Shown here: positions 54,655 to 64,000 of the stretch, piece by piece | How positions within the stretch are numbered: the stretch's first letter is position 1 | Layout of the letters: each line of letters starts with the position of its first letter | DNA from: Melastoma dodecandrum | Taxonomy: Eukaryota > Streptophyta > Magnoliopsida > Myrtales > Melastomataceae | Assembly: GCA_029817715.1 (NCBI GenBank) | Contig: JARUPY010000190.1 | Coordinates: forward strand, 1,674,001 to 1,738,000 | Reading direction: 5' to 3' | DNA: 64,000 nt | Made by a program: the position numbers and the translations under genes | The notes under the pieces: generated by a model | What the model was told of the DNA's origin: nothing | Seen by the model: only the letters and a program-made list of their open reading frames with translations | Databases searched by the model: none

Positions 54655-57600
54655 TTAAGGTTGTTTAGGAAACACTCCAAGTTTTTGTCTGTGATGCTTG
54701 AACTGATCTTTCGGTAAAGACTTAGTCAGAATATCCGCGACTTGATCTCGAGATGGACAATATTCGAGCTTGACTTCACCATTCTTCACCGCTTCTCGAA
54801 TCGCATGATACTTGACCGAAATATGTTTTGTCCTACCATGTTGAACCGGATTTTGAGCTATTGCAATAGCAGACTTATTGTCAACATATATCACCGTAGG
54901 AACCACTTGTTTCCAGCCCATGTCCTCCAGAACTTTTCTCAACCAAATCGCTTGATTGCTGGCCGCTGCAGCTGAAACATACTCTGCCTCGGCGGAGGAT
55001 TGCGCTACAACTTCTTGCTTTTTTGAACTCCAAGCAAATACTCCACTTCCAAACGAGAACGTAAAACCTGACGTGCTTTTCGAGTCCTCAATACTTCCAG
55101 CCCAATCACTATCGCAGAAACCTTGGAGGTTTGAACTTTTATTCTTCACAAACCGAATACCAAAATCAATTGTGCCTTTAACATACCTCAACACTCTTTT
55201 CGCTGCACAAAGATGGATTTGGTTCGGAGATTGCATAAATCTGGACAAATAACTGGCTGCAAACATTAGATCCGAGCGCGATGCTGATAAATACAACAAA
55301 CTTCCAATAATACTTCTAAACAACGTCGCATCGGCCGCATCACTTCCATCATCTTTCACCAACTTTAAATTAGTACCGAGAGGAGTCGGTACCGACTTAG
55401 CTTCATTCATTCAGAATTTTTTCAGCAAGTTCGTGGCATACTTTTTTTGATTAAAAAAGACACCGTCATCTTCTTGATGTATCTCAAACCCCAAAAAATA
55501 ATGCATCAGCCCTAAATCTGACATTTCGAACTCTTCGACTATGTTGAGCTTGAACTGATTTACTTCCGTTTCATCTCCCCCTGTGATAAGCAAATCATCC
55601 ACATATAACGACACGATAAGTAACACCTTACCCCGTGACTTTTTTATGTAAAGTGTTGCTTTTGTCTCACTTCTAGAAAAATCCTTCTCTAAGAGATAGG
55701 AATCAATCCTGCCGTACCACGAACGAGGGGCTTGTTTCAAACCGTAAAGTGCCTTACGAAGCAAACAAACTTTCTCTACGCATCCATCAACGGAAAATCC
55801 ATCGGGCTGCTCTACAAAGATTTCCTCATCGAGATAACCATTCAAAAACGCCGACTTAACATCGAGATGAAAGATTTTCCAGCCCATCTTTGCTGCAAGT
55901 GCGAATAACATCCTTATTGTGTCATGCCGAGCCACCGGGGCGAAGGTTTCATAGAAATCAACTCCGGCTTCCTGAGAATATCCCTTCACAACAAGCCGTG
56001 CTTTGAGTTTGTTTACGGAACCATCGGCATTTAACTTCGTTCTATAAACCCACTTTACTCCGATTACCTTTCTATCAGATGGTCTATCGACAAGATCCCA
56101 AGTATGATTTTTATTAATCAAATCAATTTCTTCTTGCATGGCTGCCATCCAGTTGACATCCATAGAAGCAACTTCATAAGAATCAGGATCTTGCATGGTC
56201 AGATTACATCTCTGATAGACATCTTGCAAAGATCTTAATCCCCTCACTGGTTCGTCGTCAAATTCGGCGACATCAGGTGAAGATTGTCCAAGTTCACCAA
56301 GACTCATGGCTGGTTTTTCAACACACCAATCCCACTTCGCGTCCTCATCAAACGATAAACTTCTACTCACCGAAAATTTTTTAGTAGTGGGATTATAGAT
56401 CCTGTAACCCTTGGTATTCAATCCATATCCGATAAAAATAGATTTTTTAGCTCGACGGTCAAGTTTGTCTCTTTTTTGTTCCGGAATATGAGCATAACAA
56501 ATACTTCCGAACACTCGTAAATGATCCACCGAACATTTTTTCCCAAACCAAGCTTCATACGGAGTTGAATTTTTCAAGGCTTTGGTTGGTAGCAAATTTA
56601 ACAGATAAACCGAAGTGTTCGCCCCTTCGGCCCAAAAACCCTTCGGCAATCCTTTTTCAAACATCAAACACCTTGACATATCCATGATAGATCTGTTCTT
56701 CCGTTCACTGACACCGTTTTGCTGCGAAGAATACGGCACCGTGAACTGTTGAATGATCCCGGCTTGCGCACAAAATTTTTTGAACTCTCCAGAAGTATAT
56801 TCACTTCCGTTGTCCGATCTCAACGCTTTAATTTTACAACCACATTGATTTTCAGCTAGCTGCTTAAACTTGACAAACTCACCGAAGACTTCACTTTTTG
56901 TCTTGAGAAAATAAATCCAACAAAAACGAGTGAAATCATCGATGAAGATCAAAAAGTACCTACTTCCATTTAAAGAAGGCACACTCATTGGACCACAAAC
57001 ATCTGAATGAACCAATTGAAGTTTCTCCGTCGATTTCCACTTTGCTTCTTCAAAAGGAAGTCTGGATTGTTTGCCGTATTCACAAACGGCACAAACATCT
57101 GAGCACGCATAAATAACCGGAAGATCAATAATCAACTCATCTGAATGCATCTTCTTCAAAGTAGTGAGGCTTATATGCCCCATTCTTCTATGCCATAACT
57201 GAGAATCATCTACATTGGCCGACAAGGCCAAAGAATCTGATTTAAATTTAACCGGAAAACACCGATCCTGCATTTTCACTTTCATAAACTCCTTTCCATC
57301 ATGGCCAGTCACCGAACAATGCAAATCCTCGAAGTGCAAAATATATTTTTGCTCCAACAACTGTCCCAAACTCAGAAGATTTTGGCACAATTCTGGTACA
57401 AAAAGAACTTCTGAAATTCGGTTAGTACCCGAAGAATTTTTAATAATAGTCGACCCCTTACCAAGCGCCTTCAGATGCTGTCCGTTCCCGATTTTAATGC
57501 TGGTCGAGAAAGACTTATCCAAGTCTACAAATAATTTCTCATCGGGAGACATATGATGCGTGCATCCGCTATCGATGAGCCATGCATCAGCTCCATAACT

Positions 57601-58634
57601 TGCTGCTGAAAAGGTTGCCGCAAAGAGTTGATCTTCCTGCATCGACTTATTCTCTGCAACATGTGCTTGCTCTTCAGAAACAGCCTTCTTCTTCCTACAA
57701 AATTTTTCACCATGACCAGGAACATTACAATGCTTGCACTTGTAACCGGGTCTAAACCAACAGAAATCTTCCGTATGAGAAGTTTTACTACAATAAGAGC
57801 ATGGAGGAAACTCTTTTTGATGTTTCTCGCTAAACTTTTTGTTCTTAAATTTTTTTTCGATGGCACTTTTTCTCGTTTCGTTTCTACGGGTATATTTCTC
57901 CTTCCCCTTTGCCTTCATTAAAAGTGCGCCTTCAGGTTGCTCCTCCTGTCTTATTGCTCTCCTTTGTTCTTGTGCTTGAAGAGAACCGACCAATTCCTCG
58001 ACTGTCAACTTAGTGAGATCGCGAGATTCTTCCAATGCAGAAATTTTCGACTCAAATCTCTTTGGAATAGTCACAAGAATCTTTTCAACAATTCTGCTGT
58101 CTGGCAACTCTACCTGCAACAATCTGATCTGACTGACAACCCTCATCAGCTTGTCGACATATTCTTTTATACTCTCCGAGTCCTTCATTCTGAGCAAATC
58201 AAACTCTCTCCATAAATTTGAAACTCTTATTCTCTGATTTCGGCCACTACCTTCGAACATCTCCTTTAGTCGATCCCATGCTTCCTTTCCCGTCTCACAA
58301 GTAAGAATTCTTGCAAGTACTCCTTCAGAAACAGAGGCATGAATAGCAGCAAGGGCCTTGAACGGCTTGGTGGACTCCTCACTGTGTAGCCTCAACTGGT
58401 TTAATGTGGGATTTTCAGGAAGGCTCGAGCTTCAACGTCCCGCTCAATAGTGCTCCAGAGATCCTGAGATTTCAAAAAAATCTTCATCTTGACCGCCCAA
58501 ATTTGATAGTTTTCACCATCAAACGGCCGTGGAGGTTGAACAGGAAAAACACCGGAGGAAGACATGATGATAAAATCCAACGGATGATTTGGGTATGAAA
58601 GGAAAGGAAATTTTTCAAGCGTGTATACACTCAC
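54655..58634 (-). pseudogene. Copia 2 gag-pol, near-complete frame
   Basis: Open segments 58634-58401 (gag N-terminus, MSSSGVFPVQPPRPFDGENY from about 58566), 58395-55411 (994 codons: rest of gag, protease, integrase, most of RT) and 55410-54655 (end of RT and RNase H, 251 codons). The first junction is a one-base shift, the second an in-frame TGA. Gag is of the UBN2 type (WDRLKEMFEGS). All catalytic motifs appear present, so it may have been active not long ago and could still serve as a template if helped in trans. Confidence 0.88.
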
Positions 58635-58650
58635 AGTCCCTCAAGATTGC

Positions 58651-58664
58651 GAGCTCTGATACCA
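58651..58664 (-). other. Primer-binding site of Copia 2
   Basis: TGGTATCAGAGCTC on the minus strand abuts the 5' LTR directly, complementary to initiator Met-tRNA. Confidence 0.9.
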
Positions 58665-58881
58665 TGTCAAACTTTGATTTCGAGGATAAAAATTGTAGAA
58701 AATTATTGGTTGGCAAAAAAACAACTTATCAAACTCACGTTTACAAGAGGTTTTTATATAGGAAAAAAATCAAAAACTAAAAGAGAATCTAAATAGATCT
58801 CCTAAAATCTTTTATGAGATTTACTAAATCAATCTTATTCAAACCTAACAAATCAAATCCTAAAAACCTTAACTGCTGACA
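58665..58881 (-). repeat. Copia 2 LTR (5' LTR in element orientation)
   Basis: 217 bp, TGTCAAACTTTG ... CTGCTGACA; near-identical to 54432-54647. Confidence 0.92.
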
Positions 58882-58886
58882 GTCCG
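58882..58886. repeat. Target-site duplication GTCCG, right of Copia 2
   Basis: Second copy of GTCCG; the DC1 frame resumes at 58887 (GAA CAA AAC). Confidence 0.9.
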
Positions 58887-59962
58887 GAACAAAACGGAGT
58901 ATCTTGTCAGTCATGCTCCATCTCTATTTTGAATGATTTGTGCTACAGCTGCACCGGCTGCGATTTCGTTCTGCATGCTCGATGTGTCCTCCAGACTCTC
59001 CTCTACTGCAAGGAAGGTAGGGCTGTGGAAATGGTACCGTCTTGGCACGAGAATTCGCTGGTCCTTTGTCACAGACCCAATGTTTATTTGGATCGCTGCT
59101 CTTGTTGCAACAAGACATTAGATGGCCCAGCCTATCGATGCAAAGCCAAGGACTGCAAGCTCATACTCCACGAAGAATGTACCAAGCCATTGTCTGAAAT
59201 CGAAAATCACCCTCACCATCCGGAGCATCCCCTTCTGCTGCGGGCAACGTTCAAGGAGCCTCATCCAAGCTGCAATGCCTGTTGTGCGGAAACTTTCAGC
59301 TTGATCTTCTGCTGCGATCTCTGTCGATTCTACCTGCACGTCAGCTGTGCTTATAGGTTGCCGTCCAAAAAGCATTACCTCCACCAGCATGACCTCGTTC
59401 AATTCGAGGAGATCCCATCCTTGGAATGCAATCGTTGTGACACCATAACAGATTCGCCTCTCCTTCGTTGTGTTCCCTGCGACTTTAATCTCCATGAGAA
59501 GTGCACGGAGCTGCCACCAATCATTAAGCACAAAACTCATTACCATAATTTGACTCTGAGGGATTTCTTCGTGGAGGATGATACCGGGGAATACTACTGT
59601 GATCTCTGCGAGAAAAGGAGAGATGAACATTTGGGCGTTTACATGTGCTTGGTTTGCAAGATGGATCGACCATTGGTTTTCGACATCAAGTGTATTTTAC
59701 CCGAGGTAAAACTGTAGCCCCGTAATGGTAACTCTCTTATAGAGTCCCCAGTACTTATAACCATGCATTTGAACAGCTTCGAAAGGTGAATGTGAAGAAG
59801 GTACGTGACTCTGTCATGAGGAAATCTGCTGAGGAGGTTGCGAGGAAGGAGGACGAGCTGTTTGTGCTAGAGAAGAAGGTAGAAGAGACAAAGCGGGAGT
59901 TGGAAGAACTGAGGAAGAAGCATGCGGAACTATCCTTGCTGAAGGCCCAAGGAGAAGAGTGA

Positions 59963-61141
59963 CGACAAAGTACTTGTTACCAGGATTGATCGGACCACAT
60001 TGGATTTCGATGATCATCCGCACTTCCACTTCTGCCTTAAGATTTCTTGTACGTGAAAGGAGGACTCCGCCAAACATCAGCCTAGCCGATGGACGGCGTA
60101 GTTGGGGCTGCTTCCCCCTTTTGATATGTTTCATTATGCATCCTTATTTGCTATCTGTGCTCTTGGCAATAACCTTTCCAGTTTCCTCGTAACGAGACAA
60201 TGAAATCGTCCTGATCTATCTCATCTACTGCAAACTATGTTCTGTATGCGGATCCATCGTGTGAAGTTCTTCGAGTTCATCCTAATCAGCTGATAGATAA
60301 GCATCAAATTTTCAGCCAACAGTCTTACACAACGTGCGCCGTGGTGGAAAAATATGGGTATGTATGTTTCCGGACAAACTTATTACATTAAGACCTCCGG
60401 AACTCTTCGAGAAAGCATATCAGGTATGCCAATGCAATAGCTAGAATTGGAGGAAAAGCTAGAGAAGATAAGTTAGAATTGGACAAACGGAGGAACAAAC
60501 ACACAGATCCGATCTCCGAACTCATTGTAAGTGCCCGTTCAGGAGGAGAACATTGTAGGTGCTCGTAGAGGAGAAGAACATGGTAAGTGCTCGTTGATCA
60601 CATCCTTTGTTCGTGTCATCAGCCGGTTATTGTATTGGGACTAATCGACTGACGCTACTATCATCTGCAACTAATTTGTTTCGGCAATTTTCTTGTTGCT
60701 CGAAGGCTGGCTCGTTCAAATGAGAGCTGGCTGCCATACCAGTGTTTCAGTGTATTAAGAAGATTAACGCACAACAAAACAGCTAGCTGGATGAGAGATA
60801 TTGGTCATAGACCTTGAATAATCACGATGTATGATTCATTGAATGGATTCTTCATCACAGAAGTCTATGGACAGTATCAAATTCTATTTCCTGTATGGAG
60901 AACCTAAAACAAAAAGAGAAGGGATTGGTTCAGCTACACATTCTACAGTAAACTTGAAGTAATCCACCAGCATCCTAAGGCAACAGTCAGCGCAGATGAG
61001 ATGTATAGGCATTGGAGAACCAAACACACTCGTGACCAAGGCCTTAACAGGATAACATCAGTGAATTTTGCAGACTTCTGCACAATTGAGAACCAAAACG
61101 AACGGCCATATCAGGAGTTAAAGGCTTATCAATGACAGCAG
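59963..61141. other. 3' flank of DC1 copy B and of the RING gene
   Basis: Up to 60630 this belongs to duplication unit B. From 60631 to 61141 it is probably spacer plus the 3' UTR of the minus-strand RING gene. No other gene recognised. Confidence 0.45.
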
Positions 61142-62434
61142 TCATCTTCTTAATTGTGGCCCTCCAATGTGATCATGGTCGACCATGACGCCCACAGAAA
61201 TCTCGGGTTCTTCTAATGTGTGTTCAGCATAAAATGTGGCTAGTCTCTCAATTTTTGGTTTGAGCATGTTGTGTAACGAGAGACGGCAAACAGGACAAGT
61301 GGACTTTTTCCGCAGCCAAACGTCGATGCAGGCTACATGGAAACTGTGGCCACATTTCGGCATGATGCGGAGCACTTCCTTCTCTTCGTACTCAGCCAAA
61401 CAAATTGAGCACCTTCACATGGAGAAAGAAAAGGGAGATAAATGGCACCGTTTTGTACCATAACCAAAACTGTAACTGAAGAGGCTGAAGGTAGTTCACT
61501 GACTGTGCGTCGTCGAATGAGCTGAAAGCCTTCCGGTCAAACTTCATTGTAGGGATGGCAGCAACCATAACAGGTTCGAGGCCGCCAGCATCACGGTGCT
61601 CTGGCTGCCACCAACACACATTAGCTACATCACAACAACCAATTCATGGACGAAGACAAATGATCAACTAAAAGGGTTAGAAGCAAGAGTTTGCTCTGTC
61701 CCCGAAGTACTATTTACCAATGCTGCAGGCTTGTAAAAACCCAAAAAATGACAAGTACCTTAACTCTAACAACCAATGATATAGACGAGACACGCGATCT
61801 ACTCTGATTTCTTAAGCCAGTTATACTGGAATCCTACCGTGTTAAAGAGCAAGAAATCTTAATCACACATCAGACATAAACGAATGTTTCGACAAACGGT
61901 ACTCCTAAAAGTGCTACCAAACAATGGCGTAAGTTGCATTTGATCACCCTCAGAAGTAAAACTGGACCTAAAAAACAAACACAACGTACGTGAATGAATC
62001 TGGAGTCGCAGAAATTAGCGCAAAGGTTGAACAGATTCGAACCAGGTACCTAGCCTATACTGTCTGACACCAATTCTTTTGTCTAAGTTCTCAACTAGAG
62101 CGAGAAAGATACCAAGCAGATGCAGCATAAGAAACTGCCAGTTCATCTCAGCCATGTCCACAACCGAGATCTCTCAACAGTCCCAAGCCAACACAATCCA
62201 GTAAAAAAACCAATCAAAGTTTCCATTTTGTTTTTCCCAAATCAAATACCAACAAAGTCATTCAGACAGATTTACCTGCTCAACATCCATCCCGGAATGA
62301 AACTCAAGAAACAGCCTGGGATCATCATCCCTGCTGAACCTAACACACAGCAACCTCGCACACACAAACACAATGAACGTCGCGCTCATCCCGAACCCAA
62401 TCACGGTTGTAATCAAATTCATCTCAGTACCCAT
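61142..62434 (-). CDS. Membrane-anchored RING-H2 E3 ubiquitin ligase (ATL-like)
   Basis: Exons (minus) 62434-62276, 61604-61504, 61412-61142 total 531 nt, 176 codons. It is an E3 ligase of the ATL-like class, recruiting an E2 for ubiquitination of membrane or cytosolic targets. The N-terminus [20 protein letters not shown] starts a single membrane helix at about 7-30. [15 protein letters not shown] is the GLD-like linker conserved in ATL proteins. The RING-H2 domain (about 87-128) begins [13 protein letters not shown], then [14 protein letters not shown], then CPVC, giving the C3H2C3 pattern with the conserved Trp. The frame extends upstream to an ATG at 62497 (MSCGVEGF), but the MGT start matches homologues as I remember them. 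The acidic tail has no known motif. Confidence 0.92.
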
Positions 62435-63681
62435 CAACACGACGATTGACACAAAAAAACCAGAAAAGGACTCAAACCCCTCAACCCCGCAACTCAAAAA
62501 CCACGACGATAGACAACCAAAAAGATCCCAAAGAAGGACTCAAAATTTCAGAGGCCTTAATGGGTTTGGGAAATTGTGCTTCCCCACCACCGACCCACGA
62601 ACTGGGTCGCCATAAAAATCAAAACTTTTGAAGTAAATGGGTATTTCTAGAACAGGATGTGCTCGTGAATCCTCCCAACTCCAGCTGGTGATTAGTTCAA
62701 GTGGCACCCGGGTATTGGGCGAGAAAGTTCATATGGGGTGTCCCCAATTCAATTTGGATTGACTTGATGGAAGTGGGAAGAACAAGGACCGACAAAAAGT
62801 CCCAAAAGGACATCCTACGGTTGAGGATCGTTGTCGTCTTTGGCGGCTAGAATTCTTCTTGTCCCGTCTGTCCCCCCCAACCCAAAGAGAAAATCCCGTG
62901 TCTTGTTCTTGTATCATCCCCCGCCTTCGTGTTTCTCATGAAAAACAGCTAAAATTAATAATATAATTTTTCCCATATGATAATCCCCTAGTAAATGTCG
63001 ATTTTGTATTGCCTATTTCATACAAGATTTGATGAAATTTATAAATGCTAAATACTAAATTTGAGTGCTTTGCTTAAATTCTTCAAAGTCAAGTCTTCTC
63101 CTCCCGATTCGCAAAGATTCCATCCCAGCCTTTACCTTCATGCAGAACGATGATCGAATTTCGCAGAGGACGCCTAATTTTGATCAAATGGAGGGGTGTC
63201 GGTTTCTGAATTGGACTGTCATGGTGGTGGTCATTAGTGGCTTAGGTTAGCAGGACCATTTCCTTTCTTGTCATCTGTAATGATCCATCGCGCAAGTTCA
63301 ATGGACAATATCGAAAAGGAACAGCTAGCTCACTCTGCAGTTTTTGGTATTGCATTTGCATATTTGCTTCATGTCACGTTGAATGGATTGGTAATGGCAA
63401 AGGTAATGATGATGATAATGGTAATGGCATTTAAAGTCCTGTCGGAAGTGGTAAGAGTAGAAAGGGGAAAAAGATGGGGGAATTAATTGGTGGGACATAC
63501 ATTCTCGGGTAGGAAAATGTTTTCATCGTAACAGAGTCCAGAATTTGGTGATGGGATTTCCCAGTTGTCCGATTCATGTCTTCCTCGGATGAACAGCATA
63601 GTTTGTGAGTTATTCATGTGTTGCGATGATTGCAAGGGTCCCCTTAGTCTTGCATTTGAATTCTGGATTTTGGATTTGCAG
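62435..63681. other. RING gene upstream region and intergenic DNA
   Basis: Contains AT-rich spacer (62945-63060) and short open frames on both strands without recognisable domains. No gene supported. Confidence 0.4.
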
Positions 63682-64000
63682 CTTCGTTTGGGTTTCGTCA
63701 GTGAGGCCGATGGCTGTATTTATTCGACAAGAAGGCCGTTGGCCGATCATGGCTTGAGAGGATGGCTGGAGAAGGAGAGCGTGAAGTTTTGTCTGCAGAA
63801 GCTTGGCTGTTGCGTGTCCGGGAGGTTCTTCCCGTGGCTTTTAGACCGCGTGAGGAAGGTGAAAGATTTTGTTACCAGATGGAGGAAGATAATCTCAAGG
63901 CTTGAGGAGATCCCTTCCTGCCTATCGGACTTGTCGAGCCAACCATGCTTCTTGAAGAATGTGCTTTGTGAGGAGCAGCTATGGGCGGTGGCTGGGATGG
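63682..64000 (+). other. Possible partial exon running off the window
   Basis: After a good acceptor (GGATTTGCAG, ending 63681) one frame is open to the window end, about 106 codons, beginning LRLGFVSEADGCIYS and rich in Cys, Trp and basic residues. A second frame on the same strand is also open for about 60 codons (LSAEAWLLRVREVLP). I do not recognise either. Confidence 0.2.

Larger units (their letters stand above)
54432..58881 (-). mobile_element. Copia retrotransposon 2, antisense inside DC1 copy B
   Basis: 4,450 bp with 216/217-bp LTRs and 5-bp target duplications. Minus-strand order is gag (zinc knuckle CKHCNVPGHGEKFC), protease (AWLIDSGCTHHM), integrase (HRRMGHISLTTLK, CAVCEYGKQSR, LRSDNGSEYTSG), reverse transcriptase (YVDDLLITG) and RNase H, the Copia order. 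Almost one long frame remains; only a frameshift near 58400-58430 in gag and a TGA at about 55408-55410 in RT interrupt it. The LTRs differ at about four bases and one indel by eye, so it is young. Gag and LTR differ from Copia 1, so it is another lineage. Confidence 0.95.
53580..59962 (+). pseudogene. DC1-domain protein, copy B, disrupted by Copia 2
   Basis: Coding pieces 53580-54431, 58887-59705 and 59777-59962 give 1857 nt, 618 codons, if Copia 2 and one target copy are removed. The frame passes cleanly through ATC-TGT-CCG|GAA-CAA-AAC. The product parallels copy A: nine C1-like units and the coiled-coil tail in exon 2 (EEVARKEDELFVLEKKVEE). Differences include GCRWCKVFYHRGC and KDCKLILHEEC. 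As it stands, translation would run into the LTR and stop after ICPCQTLIRG, leaving about four zinc units. Both flanks are open, so the insertion appears to be the only lesion. Splicing out of the antisense element is possible but not shown. Confidence 0.88.
53290..60630 (+). repeat. Tandem duplication unit B (DC1 gene, with Copia 2)
   Basis: Homologous to unit A from GGAAACTCTTCCT through CAGCCGGTTAT. Unit B has a 20-23 base insertion before the start codon (near 53495), an extra codon pair (DDDD against DD) in the first finger, and about 75 bases more in the 3' flank (60330-60405). Beyond 60630 the sequence leaves the unit. Confidence 0.85.

Overview
This window is plant nuclear DNA. It has split genes with GT-AG introns, long AT-rich intergenic stretches, a plastid-targeted lipid enzyme, cell-wall enzymes, Copia and Ty3/Gypsy retrotransposons, MITE-like foldback repeats and a caulimovirid-like insert. 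I cannot name the species; the gene set fits a flowering plant. From memory, the genes between about 1.6 and 47 kb (plastid GPAT/ATS1, ABHD17-type hydrolase, cellulose synthase-like D, XTH30-type, DUF760, bZIP68-type, IWS1) follow the order of the Arabidopsis At1g32200 to At1g32130 interval, so the window appears to hold an old microsyntenic block.

Layout. 1-1.2 kb: decayed 3' part of an SMN-like spliceosome protein gene. 1.66-6.64 kb (+): ATS1, 12 exons, 464 codons, with two palindromic TCP-type motifs and a G-box upstream. 8.37-8.9 kb: two long imperfect palindromes. 10.65-13.25 kb (+): alpha/beta hydrolase with a Cys-rich tail and a GC-AG intron. 15.2-18.6 kb (+): CSLD5/6-type glycan synthase. 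18.8-21.4 kb: a 2.1-kb caulimovirid-like insert bracketed by 210-bp direct repeats. 21.4-23.2 kb (-): XTH30-type. 24.2-26.9 kb (-): DUF760 plastid protein. 27.7-30.7 kb (-): bZIP68/16-type G-box factor. 32.8-33.4 kb: probable relict LTR. 34.1-36.2 kb (-): COMT-like O-methyltransferase. 36.5-38.3 kb: array of foldback MITE arms. 39.1-47.0 kb (+): IWS1, interrupted by an antisense 5.0-kb Copia element with perfect 5-bp target duplications. 47.5-48.8 kb (-): VIT/CCC1-family membrane protein. 49.1-60.6 kb: tandem duplication of a DC1-domain gene; a 5'-truncated chromovirus lies at the junction and the second copy is interrupted by another antisense Copia element. 61.1-62.4 kb (-): membrane-anchored RING-H2 ligase.

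Functional themes are plastid glycerolipid synthesis (ATS1), wall polysaccharide synthesis and remodelling (CSLD, XTH), and transcription (bZIP68, IWS1). The genes look like an ancestral neighbourhood rather than a functional cluster. The right half is the dynamic part: two host genes carry a retrotransposon inside a coding exon, and removing the element plus one target-site copy restores the frame each time. No tRNA, rRNA or CRISPR array was recognised. Exon limits were read by eye from splice consensus and frame; coding totals divisible by three support most models.
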